Position numbers and translations under genes: made by a program. From NCBI GenBank assembly GCA_030435675.1, contig CM059621.1:7874001-7938000 (forward strand): a stretch of 64,000 bases of DNA. Direction: 5' to 3'. Below, piece after piece: positions 34,326 to 44,817 of this stretch (positions within the stretch are counted from its first letter, which is position 1; every line of letters starts with the position of its first letter). Source of the DNA: Steinernema hermaphroditum. Lineage: Eukaryota > Nematoda > Chromadorea > Rhabditida > Steinernematidae. Below the pieces are notes generated by a model. That model ran no database searches. It saw nothing but the letters and a program-made list of their open reading frames with translations, and was not told the origin of the DNA.

Positions 34326-34398
34326 GCCCCTTTAGCTCAGCCGGTAGAGCGTTAGACTTTTAATCTAACGGCCAAGGGTTCGAATCCCTTAGGGGGCG
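34326..34398 (+). tRNA. tRNA-Lys (anticodon TTT)
   Basis: 73-nt cloverleaf: acceptor arms GCCCCTT and AGGGGGC pair, the D-arm is GCTCAGCCGGTAGAGC, the anticodon stem-loop is TTAGA-CTTTTAA-TCTAA with anticodon TTT, and the T-arm is AAGGGTTCGAATCCCTT. There is no intron. It lies 123 bp upstream of the start of ccdc-22 on the opposite strand. Confidence 0.97.
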
Positions 34399-34542
34399 AA
34401 GTTCTTTGCGATGTTTCCTCTGGAAAGAGGTATTCCTTTTCCCTATGCTTCTGGTAGAATTACCCGATTTAACGCGAAATTTTAATGGATTTAACTGATT
34501 CTGTCGTTGGAAACTTTTCCAACATCATCTGCAACGGAGCTA
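34399..34542. other. Spacer between tRNA-Lys and the inverted repeat
   Basis: Short unannotated sequence. No T-run terminator stands out directly behind the tRNA apart from TTCTTT near 34,400. Confidence 0.4.
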
Positions 34543-35281
34543 ACAAGGGAAGGGTCAATCATGCAACGCTAAGATCGACACGAGACTAGGGGCAATTGAT
34601 AGGCCTAGGTGAGCGTATTAACGGTGCAAAATATTACGTGCCCTCGCTCAGATACCAGCGAGAAAAAGAGGTTTAAATTTGTGGGTAGCGGAGTATATAC
34701 GAGTATGGCGGCACGAAACGCCCTTGTCAATGTGGCGCAGTGGATAAGTCATCTGCCTTCCATGTCAGGCCATGTTCTAGGAGGTCTTTCTTTTTCATTC
34801 AACTTCAAAATGTTTGAAAGGTAATTATCGTGCTCTTAACAGACCCTACAACTGGCCAGTGCTATATTCAGCGCAACATTCAGCGTGTCATTAAGGTTCT
34901 ACAACGCCGTAAGGCAATTTGCTATTAATGAGCACTACTGTGTCTAGCTATTTTTGCGTAAAAAATGTTTCCCTTCACCTTTCAAACATTTTGAAGTTGA
35001 ATGAAAAAGAAAAATTGGGTCGGGGGTTCGAACCCGTGACCTCCTAGAACATGGCCTGACATGGAAGGCAGATGACTTATCCACTGCGCCACATTGACAA
35101 GGGCGTTCGGTGCCGCAATACTCGTATATACTCCGCTACCCACAAATTTAAACCTCTTTTTCTTGCTGGTATCTGAGCGAGGGCACGTAATATTTTGCAC
35201 CGTTAATACGCTCACCTAGGCCTATCAATTGCCCCTAGTCTCGTGTCGATCTTAGCGTTGCATGATTGACCCTTCCCTTGT
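34543..35281. repeat. Large near-identical inverted repeat with tRNA-like Pol III boxes
   Basis: Left arm 34,543-34,822 and right arm about 34,978-35,281 are reverse complements with very few differences, separated by about 155 bp. Within each arm the strand reading TGGCGCAGTGGATAAG matches a Pol III A box. The right arm (read on the minus strand) also has GGTTCGAACCC, a B box, about 55 nt further on, as in a tRNA or tRNA-derived SINE. The left arm lacks about 27 nt including the B box. The D-arm and anticodon stems do not fold into a normal tRNA. Best reading: a recently duplicated tRNA-derived or foldback repeat. No target duplication was recognised. Confidence 0.8.
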
Positions 35282-35472
35282 AAGTGTTCAAAATGGAACA
35301 TTTCACTCATTGTGATGACAGTAACGGTATAGTTTTGTCGTCTTTGAAACGAGATGAATTTTTACAGTCGAGTGCGCGAATAGACAGTCTACGTTTGCAG
35401 CAATGTGTCGCACTTTAGTCATTTGCTCCGAAAGGATCGCGATCGGTTGGCTGAATCGAACCGAGTGAAGCG

Positions 35473-36236
35473 ATGAAACATTTCGCGTGGAAGACGTTCT
35501 TTCTTTTTTGTGCTCTCCAGAGTTTCGTCTTCGGTGGCGAAGCGCCAACGATTCGCTTCTTCATCGAGGAGCGCTCTGACGGACGACTTCTGCACCTGGT
35601 CGGTTTACTCTGGTTTTTTTCACTAAATTTTCTTCGTTCTTCAGGTTCGAGAGTTGATTCCACGAAAACTTCTCAACGAAACGCTCGCCAACGGCAGATT
35701 CGAGCCGTGCGAAAATGTTTCCAAGCCAACAATTGTCGTCACAAAGTAGGTTTCAAGAGGAGATGCACGAATAAATGAAGACGATTTTAGGGAGGTGGTG
35801 GAATGCAGCGCTCGATTCTCTGCACCACGTCTGCAGATAGCGGTCTCTGGTCCAGATCGTGTTCGTCTCCGCTTGGCACACGACAGCGAAGTCACCCAGT
35901 ACGATGCTTCGCTGGGAGATGTTAAGCTTCTCCAGCTCATTTTTGCTGATTTCCGTACATCGTCCGGAATTCACAATAGAAGCCGCCGAAGTTTCTTCGT
36001 GTCGGAAGTGAGTTAAGCTCCGGGTTTCGATGACCACAATATAATATTTATAGCATGCAAAAGAAGATACTCGGAAAGTAGCACAAACGGAAGACAACAC
36101 CTACTTCGCTCTAGTCATTGGAGTTGCACTCGTGACCCTTATCGGCATAGTCGAAGTCCTTGCAGTAGTCGCGACTTGTTCTTCAGGAAGGAAGTTGGAG
36201 AGGTGTCTCGAGAAAAGAGTCTTGGAAAACTCATAG
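35473..36236 (+). CDS. Single-pass type I membrane protein, unknown function
   Basis: Four exons: 35473-35598, 35645-35745, 35791-36007 and 36054-36236, giving 208 residues. The N-terminus MKHFAWKTFFLFCALQSFVFG is a signal peptide. The ectodomain of about 140 residues has cysteines in FEPCENVS and VVECSARF and N-glycosylation sites NET, NVS and NRS. A transmembrane helix (ALVIGVALVTLIGIVEVLAV, about residues 164-183) is followed by a short basic tail ending ERCLEKRVLENS. No domain was recognised, though the arrangement of conserved-looking strands before a juxtamembrane basic site (RSRRS) recalls a processed ectodomain. The stop is just 28 bp before the next start codon, so the two may be cotranscribed. 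Confidence 0.75.
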
Positions 36237-36264
36237 CCAAATACATTGTAGGAAGCTAGCAGAC

Positions 36265-38177
36265 ATGAAGAAAGAGCGCCAAGATGTAGCGGAACGGACG
36301 TCGAGAAGTTCGGAACGTTTACAGCGATTGCGCGGAGGTGTCTCAGCAACACATCTTCCTGAAACTGAGAACTATGTTGGCAATTCTTATGTGCTTCGAA
36401 AACGCCAACCCATGAAGTTCGACCAACAGATACCCGTTACTCCATATGAATTCAAGAAAGCAATGGATCAGCTGACCAAATACATAGTCGATTACCTTGA
36501 GAACACCACAAAATATCCGGTTACTACGGGTAATTCGCTTACTTTTGTACCTTCTTTACAACATTTCCAGACATTTCTCCTGATTCACTGTGGACAAAAA
36601 TGGACAAGACCGCCCCTGAACAAGCGACTAGATTTGAAAAAGTTATGGGTACGGTCGAGAAGTTCTATGTTCCCGCTGTAAGTGTTCGCAAAGCGTTTGT
36701 TTTATCTCACCTCAATGCTGCAGATGACCCACTGGCAGCACCCACGTTTCCATGCTCATTTTGTGGCGGGCTGTTCATTCCCTGACATTTTGGCTGAAAT
36801 GCTCGCAAGCTCTCTTGCAGTAGTCGGCTTTACTTGGGATTCGTGCCCTGCGTTGACTGAGCTCGAAATTTTGATGGTCAATTGGGTTGGCCGAGCTCTT
36901 GGACTCCCAGACAGCTTTCTGTACACAGGAAACAACACTCGCGACAGTGTTGGGGGTGGATCGATTCAACCTGGCTCGACGGATGCTGTTTTCACCGCCC
37001 TTATGGCTGCTCGTTATCGAAAGATCGAACAGCGTGTGCCTAACGAGAAAGATACGGAGGGCCGTAGAAACGTATTCAAAAAGCTTGTTGCATATGCTAG
37101 TTGTGAGGTGAGTTCCATGTGACTATCCAAAATAAGCATCGTGTTTATTTTACAGGCTAATTCAAGTATCGAGAAGGCGGCGAGATTAGGAATGGTCCGT
37201 CTAAAGTTGATCTCTTGCGACGACAAGTTCTCCTTGTCCGTGAAGGCGCTAGAGGAACAGATCAAAGCTGATGAAAGTGAGGGCCTTATCCCCTTCTTTG
37301 TGCAATCCACAGCTGGGTCGATTTCCATGGCTGCATTCGACAATCTTGGAGAAATCGGAGTTGTTGCTGAAAAGTACGACTGTGAATTTCCAGCTTATAT
37401 TATGTCCGTTTCTTTTTCAGGCACGACATGTGGTTACACGTGAATGGAACTTACGGACTTGCGGCTATGATATGTCCGGAGTTCCGCTCACGAGCTGAGC
37501 TCATTGGATTGGAGAAGGCCCACTCAATCGACATGAGTGCGCACAAGTTATTCATGCACTCCAGTGCGCACACCTTCTTGTGGACACGTGACAAAAAGGT
37601 CATTCAGAAAGCTTTTGCGATCGACGCGACATATCTAAAAGGAGCACATGGTATGAAAGTCCCTTTCGCCTTCTTGAATTGATTTTTGGATATTTCAGAG
37701 GACACGATTAACCTTCGAGACTGGGGCATTCCGTTAAGTCGCCGATTTCTTTCGTTGAAAACGTGGTTTGTGTTCCGTCTCTATGGAATCAAGAACATTC
37801 AAGCCTTTGTTCGTCGCGTATGTTATGCTTTGGAGAATTACAAAAGATGTATTGTTAACTTTTAGACCATAGAATTGGCTGGTGCATTCCGCACACAATT
37901 GGAAAAAGATAGCAGAATTCAGCTCATCGGTGAACATGTACTGGGCATCGTCTGTTTCCAACTGAAGGGTGAAACGCATGGGAAGTCAAATGAACTCACC
38001 AGAGACCTGGCAGCATTCGTGAATAAGTCCCGGCAACTCGCAGTTTCTAGCGCGAAAGTAGGTGAGATGACCGTTATTCGGATGTCGTTTGCCTCAGAAA
38101 GGACTACTCACAAGGATGTTGAAGACAGTTTTAATATCCTGAAGTCTTTGATCGATCAGTTTGTGAGGAATCTTTAA
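36265..38177 (+). CDS. Aromatic-L-amino-acid-decarboxylase-like protein, probably altered or inactive PLP site
   Basis: Seven exons: 36265-36529, 36571-36677, 36724-37107, 37156-37373, 37421-37650, 37699-37817 and 37866-38177, giving 544 residues. It belongs to the group II PLP decarboxylase family (DDC, histidine and tyrosine decarboxylases): [50 protein letters not shown]...ICPEFR, the PLP lysine in SAHK (residue 367) and [16 protein letters not shown]. Normally conserved residues differ: Asp of HVDAAY, which protonates the PLP ring, is Asn333, the next Ala is Thr335, His of QAHSS is Asn254, and the TLGTT stretch is QSTAGS. The basic N-terminal 45 residues are an extension. Either a pseudoenzyme or a changed activity is inferred. 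The reading frame is intact. Confidence 0.85.
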
Positions 38178-39531
38178 TTTGGTTTCAAGGTCACCACTTG
38201 TAACTTTAGGTGTACATAAAAATGGTTTAGAGTTGTCGTGAAGCTGTGTAGCTCATTTTTCTCCGAGGGTTGGGTACATCAAAGGTTACACAAAATTCCT
38301 CGAATCTTCACATTGACACAGTGTAGTAAACTCTCTGACTTTTGTGGTCGCGTGAGAGTAGTCGTAATAACTGTGCAGAGTTCATTCTCTGCGTTTACTA
38401 AGAAGAGGACAAAACTTTCGATTGCCATGTGAGTCAAAGATGCCGAAACATGTATTTGATGCCAATTGTTGCGATTTTGATTTCGGAAACCTTCAATTCT
38501 GAGCATCAAGATGTTAGTACACAACTGAATCCATCATGCATCATAACGTTGAGCTAAAGAACAGTCCATGTTTTGACTGAGAATTCGATTCAAACATCCA
38601 CTTCCTACAGTATGACGATCTTCGCTCCCAAGACACTTCGGATTATTGTTGTGATTCAACGTTGTTGATAGAACTTCCCGTCTCGAGATATCCCCTTTCA
38701 TTGCCGTCACTTGGGTTTACTCATGGCATTTCTCAATATTTTTCTAAAACAACCATTGGAATCTTCCGTAACCTTCCCGGAATCTTTTTCTCTCGTTGTG
38801 TCGCCCCATTCCTCGAATTTGCGCTGGAGGATGGAGTGGGGATAAATGCTATGTCGATTTGAAATCAAGCTTTTCCATGGGCGGCACGGTAATGATATAT
38901 GCCAGAATCACCTCTGTTTTCCTTGTTTTCACCCTGATTGTGTCCGCCTTCGTCGAAAATTATGAAAATGTGCGTATTTGGGACATTTGATGGTAAGAAG
39001 ATTGAAGACAAGGCTGAAGGGAACATTGCGTGCGATGCATTAGTAATTGTATTCGGATGACCAAAAATGAAGTGGTTCTCTTTTTTGTCGCCAACTGAAC
39101 AGCACAGTAATGGTGTTATTGTGTTCTATTGTGTGCTTTTGATCCACACACTAAGGTCTTCCTCTCCATCCAGTAGAGCTTCTACCACATCTAGCTAGAG
39201 ACTATAGTCTTCAGTTGGCCTTAATCTCAAACACCTTCTTGTCACATCTTACATCTCTGCTCGGAATCTAAAAGCCAGAAGACTTCACTTCATGTTTCCA
39301 AGAAATCTTTCAATGAACGATTCTTTCCGACAGGATCAAAGTCACTTACTTCATCCCATCGTCATTTTTTCTTTGTTCCCAACAACCTGTGAACAGACAA
39401 CCTTCTATCGCGCCTCCTCATCCTTTTTATCCAAACTCCGCCTCCTTTCGATGTAATCGGAAATATAAACGCGATTCGACAGACACGAGATCACCCGCTA
39501 CCTCAGAGGACTCCTCCTTAGGTGCTTCGAA
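38178..39531. other. Intergenic, 1.35 kb
   Basis: No supported gene. A 37-codon frame at 38,879-38,992 starts with a hydrophobic segment (TSVFLVFTLIVSAFV) that looks like a signal peptide but has almost nothing after it, so it is left unannotated. Confidence 0.5.
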
Positions 39532-40773
39532 ATGTTGCCAAACGAGTCGTTCGTCTTCGGATCCGAACTGATGGGCCGCAGCTCTCCCACCAGAGTGGAC
39601 CGCATTGTCGGCTTCTCCATTCTTTCGGTATCCCTAACTCTCCCCACGCGGAACACCTTCGTTCGTTTAGCTCGCTTTTTCCGCCGTCATCCTGGGGGTC
39701 TACAATGTGTATCTCATCAAGAAGATGAAGATCTTCCACAACGCCTTCGGGTGGTTCTGGGCGAGTCGCACCATCGGAGAGATCGGCAGTAACCTGGTTC
39801 ACGTCTTCTACTCGGGACCCATGACCATCCTGTAGGGGAGCGCAAGGGGTTCTAAGCATAGGCTGACCTTCTAGGCAGCCGACCTTCGTCTCCCCGACGG
39901 CCGGCATCGTCGCCTTCACGGTGGGCTACTTCTTCGCGTGCCACGCCTGCGTCATGCACCAAGTCGTCTCGCTGAATCGCATGCTGGCCGTGTGCACACC
40001 CCTGAAGTACCGCTTCATCTTCACCAAGAGGGTCTGCCACGTCCTCATCGCCATCTGCTGGATCGAAGTGCTCTTCGTCATCCTCGCCTATCTCGGTAAT
40101 ATTTCCCAGGAAGTATGGCCCCAAGACACATCTTCAGTCGTTCCCTGCAACATGGTGGGCTACAGCCCCACTCTCTACGAGTACGTCTTTGCGAAGTGCG
40201 ACCCCGATCTGGAAAGGGACTACTCCATCGTGGGTACCGTAGTCAACCGCTTCTGCTGGTGCGTCTGCTTTGCGACGATGGTTTCCGACGTGGTCACCTT
40301 GGTCAAGATCATTCAGATAAAGGTAGTTGCTCTTGTTTCGGGAGTCGAACGGTCAGTTCTCTTTTCAGAAAAGCGGTACAAACACGAAAGACTTCCAAAG
40401 AGACGTTCGCTTCTTCTGCCAGGTGACCTCCTCCTTGTCTCCTCCTCTCACTTGGACACCTTTTGCAGACCTCCGTCCAGAACATCACGATGATGATTGC
40501 CCTCACCATGATCGTACTCGTGAACAACAGCAAATCCTCGGACGGGATGCTCATGCAGATCTTCGCCTTCAATACTCTCATACTCACCCACATCAACAAC
40601 GCGTTCGTTTGTGTCCCACACGGTATACAGTAATGCGAGGCTTCAGGGTGGCTCTGATCGTCTTCAATCCAGAAGTCCGCGCGCGCATCGCGGGGCGACA
40701 ATCGTCCTCGATCGCCCGGGAGAGTTCCCACAGAATCGCCCCCTCCAAGACGTCCGAATGGCACCAAAACTGA
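39532..40773 (+). CDS. Srx-family chemoreceptor B (7TM GPCR)
   Basis: Seven exons: 39532-39627, 39671-39831, 39875-40095, 40138-40322, 40369-40422, 40469-40602 and 40647-40773, giving 325 residues. Motifs: FHNAFGWFWASRTIGEIG, MHQVVSLNRMLAVCTPLKY, PCNMVGYSPTLYEYV, TSVQNITMMIALTMIVLVNN and FNPEVRARI. Exons 2 and 3 (161 and 221 nt) are identical in length to those of receptors C, D and E. An extra intron splits the TM6 exon after RFFCQ, as in the broken copy D. The last donor is GTTCGT, weaker than usual but in phase with the conserved HINNA|VALIVF junction. Confidence 0.87.
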
Positions 40774-42723
40774 ATCTATCTCATCTCTCCATTTTTGACT
40801 CATCTTCTGAATCTTGATGCTTGTGAGATAAATGTATTGGAGCGCTGTATATCGTTCAGAGGTTCGGGATTTGAGTAGAACAATTAAGAGGGCACTAACA
40901 AGATGCATTTCTGAACTGTCCGTCTCGGATCGAGCTGAAAATTGGCCTCATTATCTATTATTATTTTCATTATTCAAAGTATATCTTCATTTTTCTGCTT
41001 TAATCTCAAAAGGGCTTCGCATAATCATATAAACACCCTTCGAAAGTTACGGCCACATGAACTTCGCTAACGTTGTTGTGGGTAGTTGAATTGGGTACTA
41101 TATTGGCCACCATTTTGGGGTTTAGGTTTATTAAACCATTGAAGGGGTTCCGCAATTGAGCAGTTTGAACAATCGAAAAGATGCTTGAATAGTTGATAGA
41201 TGAAATAGCAAAAGTAGATACACAAGAAAACTCTTCTCTATGGTTTTAAAGCTAACTTGAAAGCGGGGACACCACAAGAGGCTTGAATTAATCTCCCCGT
41301 TCCAACGATGACTGATTCTCGCCCGCCGTTGGCACAATGATCTCTGTGTTCCAATTCCTCGTGGCTGGCATGGAACGGAAGCCGAAACACGTTGTGCATT
41401 ATGAGATGAGATGTCTTGCATGGTGAGAGCCATTGATACAGGAGTAAATGGTATGAACGTTAACCATAATCAATCGAAAATAGGACAAAATTCATGTTTG
41501 TTGACTCAATTTTCCGGCTACAAGGCTTTACTGTCAGTTCTTACGGTAGGCATCTCTTCCAAGTGATCTAGTGCTTCCATCAGCAGATGCACTTTCCATT
41601 TACTTCCGTGTTCAACTTGACGTGAACGCTATTTCGGAGTGGATAGAAGTGGAAAGGTTGCGTGTCTCCGTGGACGTATTTTTAAAACGCATTGCAATCG
41701 CGTGCTGGTCACGCATTCAGGTGTGATACGGTACTTTTTCGGCTACATTCGGTGCGTGCAATCAACTCACTGTTCATTAATAAGCCTTTGAGATGTCAGT
41801 CTTCGAGCTACAAGGCAAGACTTGACGGACAGTTTTTACTTTTGAGATATTTTGAAACAACAAGATTCGCGTCAAATAGCGTCATCGTTCGAGCTGATCA
41901 CATGGTTTCTTAGGATTTCCCAGGGGATCCTTGTTTTTTATATAATGGCTATTTCATTATGGAGACTCAAGCACAGTCAAACGAATCTTCATATTGAGAA
42001 CAGTCATAATGCATTTTCGAAGTAAACAAACGCCGGTTCTCTGATAGTCCTTCCACATGCAAATTAGAGCTTATTGCAAAGTTCGCGTGTCCAGCCTCAG
42101 TCACACGTCAGTGCCCACAACACCCACCCACCCGGTTAAGAATGTGTGTTGTGTTTAAAGTGCGAAAAACGAAAAAATAACGAGAAAAGAAGAAGGGGAT
42201 TACGTTTGATGGTTCACCCAGGGGGTAAGAACGAGTTCTCTGCAGAAATGTCGTCCAAAAAAGGGTCCAACGCCTTGGAAAAGGTACGGTGTTCATGGTT
42301 TCAACATCTGGGAATGTCTTCGATGCACTTTGGTGTTGGCCATGCGGGGAATGTTTCGAATCGCCGAATAGGCACGTGTATATGGGTTCCTGACGCGATA
42401 AGCGGCGAATTATTGTTCTTGTAAAGTCTTGGATGGAATAGAAATGGTCAGGAGCAATGTGATAGCCATCTTTTTTGACGAGGATGTCTTGAATCTGAAC
42501 TTGGCCGCTCCCTGCGACTTCGATTCCGAGATTACGGTAGCTGCGTTTGTACCACTGGCGCCAAAGGAACTCTCGCCCCCAGATCTTCATAAACATCAAA
42601 TGACGGATGGAATGATATACATAAAAGCAAAGTGCGCCTCAGACGTTCAGTCCGCAACAGCTGATGACGCCACGCCGACCCTCCACCGATATACCGTATA
42701 TTTACATGTTGTTTACGACAAAA
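40774..42723. other. Convergent intergenic region, about 1.95 kb
   Basis: Lies between the 3' ends of Srx B (plus) and Srx C (minus). No coding exon, RNA gene or complete mobile element was recognised. Confidence 0.5.
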
Positions 42724-43927
42724 TTAGGCGACTGAAGAACTGTTGGGTTGTTTATGATGCGTAGAGACGTGCGTCGTGCAGTTGATTCTGGTGTCTTTTC
42801 GACAGAGAAGAAGCTGGAGGAAACGGGACCTCACTTCGGGGTTCAGAAGAATGAGAACGAGCCTGCAACGGACCGACTGTGATCTGACTGTGATCAGCCG
42901 ATCTACGCGTTTGTGATGTGAGTGAAGATGAGAGCGTCGAGAGTGAGCACGGTCTTGAACGTCTCTTCGGCCTTGGCGTTGTTGATCCACACGATCCAGG
43001 TGAGGGCTGTCATCATGGTCACGTTCTGCACCGAGCTCTGGACACAGAAGCGGATTTCTCGCCGAAAGTCTTTGCTCTTCGCCTCTTTTGACTAAGATGG
43101 AAGGCGACGGTTATCAAGCACGTGAAGGCCTACCATGTGAATGCGGAAGATCTTCCAGAGGGTGATTACATCAAAGCATACGGTAGCCGCGCAGATGGAG
43201 AAGCACAGTCGGTTGACGACGGTCCCGACGAGGGAGTAGTCGCGGCCTACTGTAGAAGAGCACTTCACGAAGGTGAACTCGTAGAGCTGCGGTGAGTAGC
43301 CAAGAAGGTTGCAGGGAACGGCTGAGACGGAGTGGTCTCAGAAACGAAGCCTCAGTTACCGTGGTAAGCAGCTCCGATGATGAACACCTCGATCCACACG
43401 AAGGCGATTAGAACGCAGCAGGTCCTTTTGGTGTAGATGGCCTGATACTTGAGGGGGACGCAGACAGCGACGCAACGGTTGAGGGAGACGATCTGGTGCA
43501 TCACGCAGGCCTCGTGCGCGAAGAAGTAGCCGACGGTGAAGGCGGCGATGCCTAACTCCACGGGAATCTCCTTGGGCTGTCTGAAAGGTCCTTTTACTCA
43601 TAGGCCCTAACGGAGCTATCCTACAGTATGGTGATCGGGACAGAATAAACCAAATGGACGATGTTGAACCCGAGCTCCCCTATGGTTCGACTCGCCCAGA
43701 ACCACCCAAAGGGGTTGTGGAAGATGCGGAGCTTCTTAATGGCTACGAGGTTCAGAACTCCGAGGATGACTGCTGTGGCTGAAAGCTAGGACAACGCTTT
43801 CGGCAAGGAGTTCTCTGGCCTTGCTTACCCAGAAAAGAACGGATCCAACGATGAGGTCAGTTCTGGTGACATAGCCTCGGCCACGGACTTCGTCTCCAAA
43901 AACAAAAGTCGCGTTGAGAGCCTCCAT
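42724..43927 (-). CDS. Srx-family chemoreceptor C (7TM GPCR)
   Basis: Six exons: 43927-43829, 43785-43625, 43580-43360, 43321-43134, 43091-42907 and 42862-42724, giving 330 residues. Motifs: FHNPFGWFWASRTIGELG, MHQIVSLNRCVAVCVPLKYQ, PCNLLGYSPQLYEF, SSVQNVTMMTALTWIVWINN and LNPEVRSRF. Exon lengths 161, 221 and 188 follow the family pattern. It lies in opposite orientation to B, D and E, so the cluster includes an inversion. Confidence 0.88.
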
Positions 43928-44817
43928 CTCTTCTTTAGGAGTGCTCTTCCGATTCCACCTCTGCCGCTTTTATACCCTTTTTTTCTGTTTTGGACGCCAA
44001 AAATACCAATTTTCATTTGCACCTTTGTTCTCGTGACCAACGTAGATCATTTGGAAAACAACTTTGTTATGCAAAGCGTTCTGCTCTGAAGAATCCATGT
44101 TTTTCAGATTGCTGTTTTCATCCGACCACGCATTTCGGCTTTCAAATCCAGAGAACAATCGAAAGAAACGAGGGGAAGAAGTCAAGTGACACATGTGAGG
44201 TTCCCAGAAATGCAGAAGAAGAGGGAAAACAACAGAACACCTGGATGAATGTGTGCGCCTATAGTCTGTGATGCACAACCTAAACCCTTGAGGGTTGTTG
44301 AAGACCTAGATTCGTCCATCGAAACGAAAATCTTGGACTTAGCTTGGCCAACACCGATTACTTTACAGCTATGATTTACAGCTGAACAGTTGAGCAAGTG
44401 AGAAGGCGATGTTTCAAAACGCTTCAATACACAACATTTTCATGTACTTTTCTCTCCTATGTACTTCTCTAGTGAATGACGACCTGTGTGTCAGTTTTCA
44501 GCTCAATCCGACACTTCAGAAGGGTCTCTTGTAAGGTTAAACTTCTGGGCAAATGCGGAACTGAAAGTCGTGCAAGCATAGCTTGAATACGCGATCGCTT
44601 CGAGCGAGATCATTTGGGTTGGGGCACTTAGCACCTGCGCCACGAAGGGCATAAAACACAACGATTAAGACCTTCAATTTGAGTTAATTTAATTCTTGAA
44701 CGGGTGGAAAGCACCCAGAGTTCACGTATTTACGCGATTATACTAATCAAACGAGGGATATGGTTAGTCGAACACGCGAACACGTTCTTCAACCAAGTCA
44801 CTCCACTTTCTATTCAG
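43928..44817. other. Divergent intergenic region between Srx C and Srx D
   Basis: About 0.9 kb with no supported gene. It should carry the promoters of C (minus) and of the now broken D (plus). Confidence 0.5.

Noticed and set aside
34990..35110. A second tRNA gene (A and B boxes inside the inverted repeat)
   Set aside because: The promoter boxes fit, but acceptor, D and anticodon stems do not pair, so it is not a functional tRNA. It was treated as a tRNA-derived repeat.
38879..38992. Small secreted peptide gene with hydrophobic N-terminus
   Set aside because: Only about 37 codons, almost no mature part, no intron and no supporting context.
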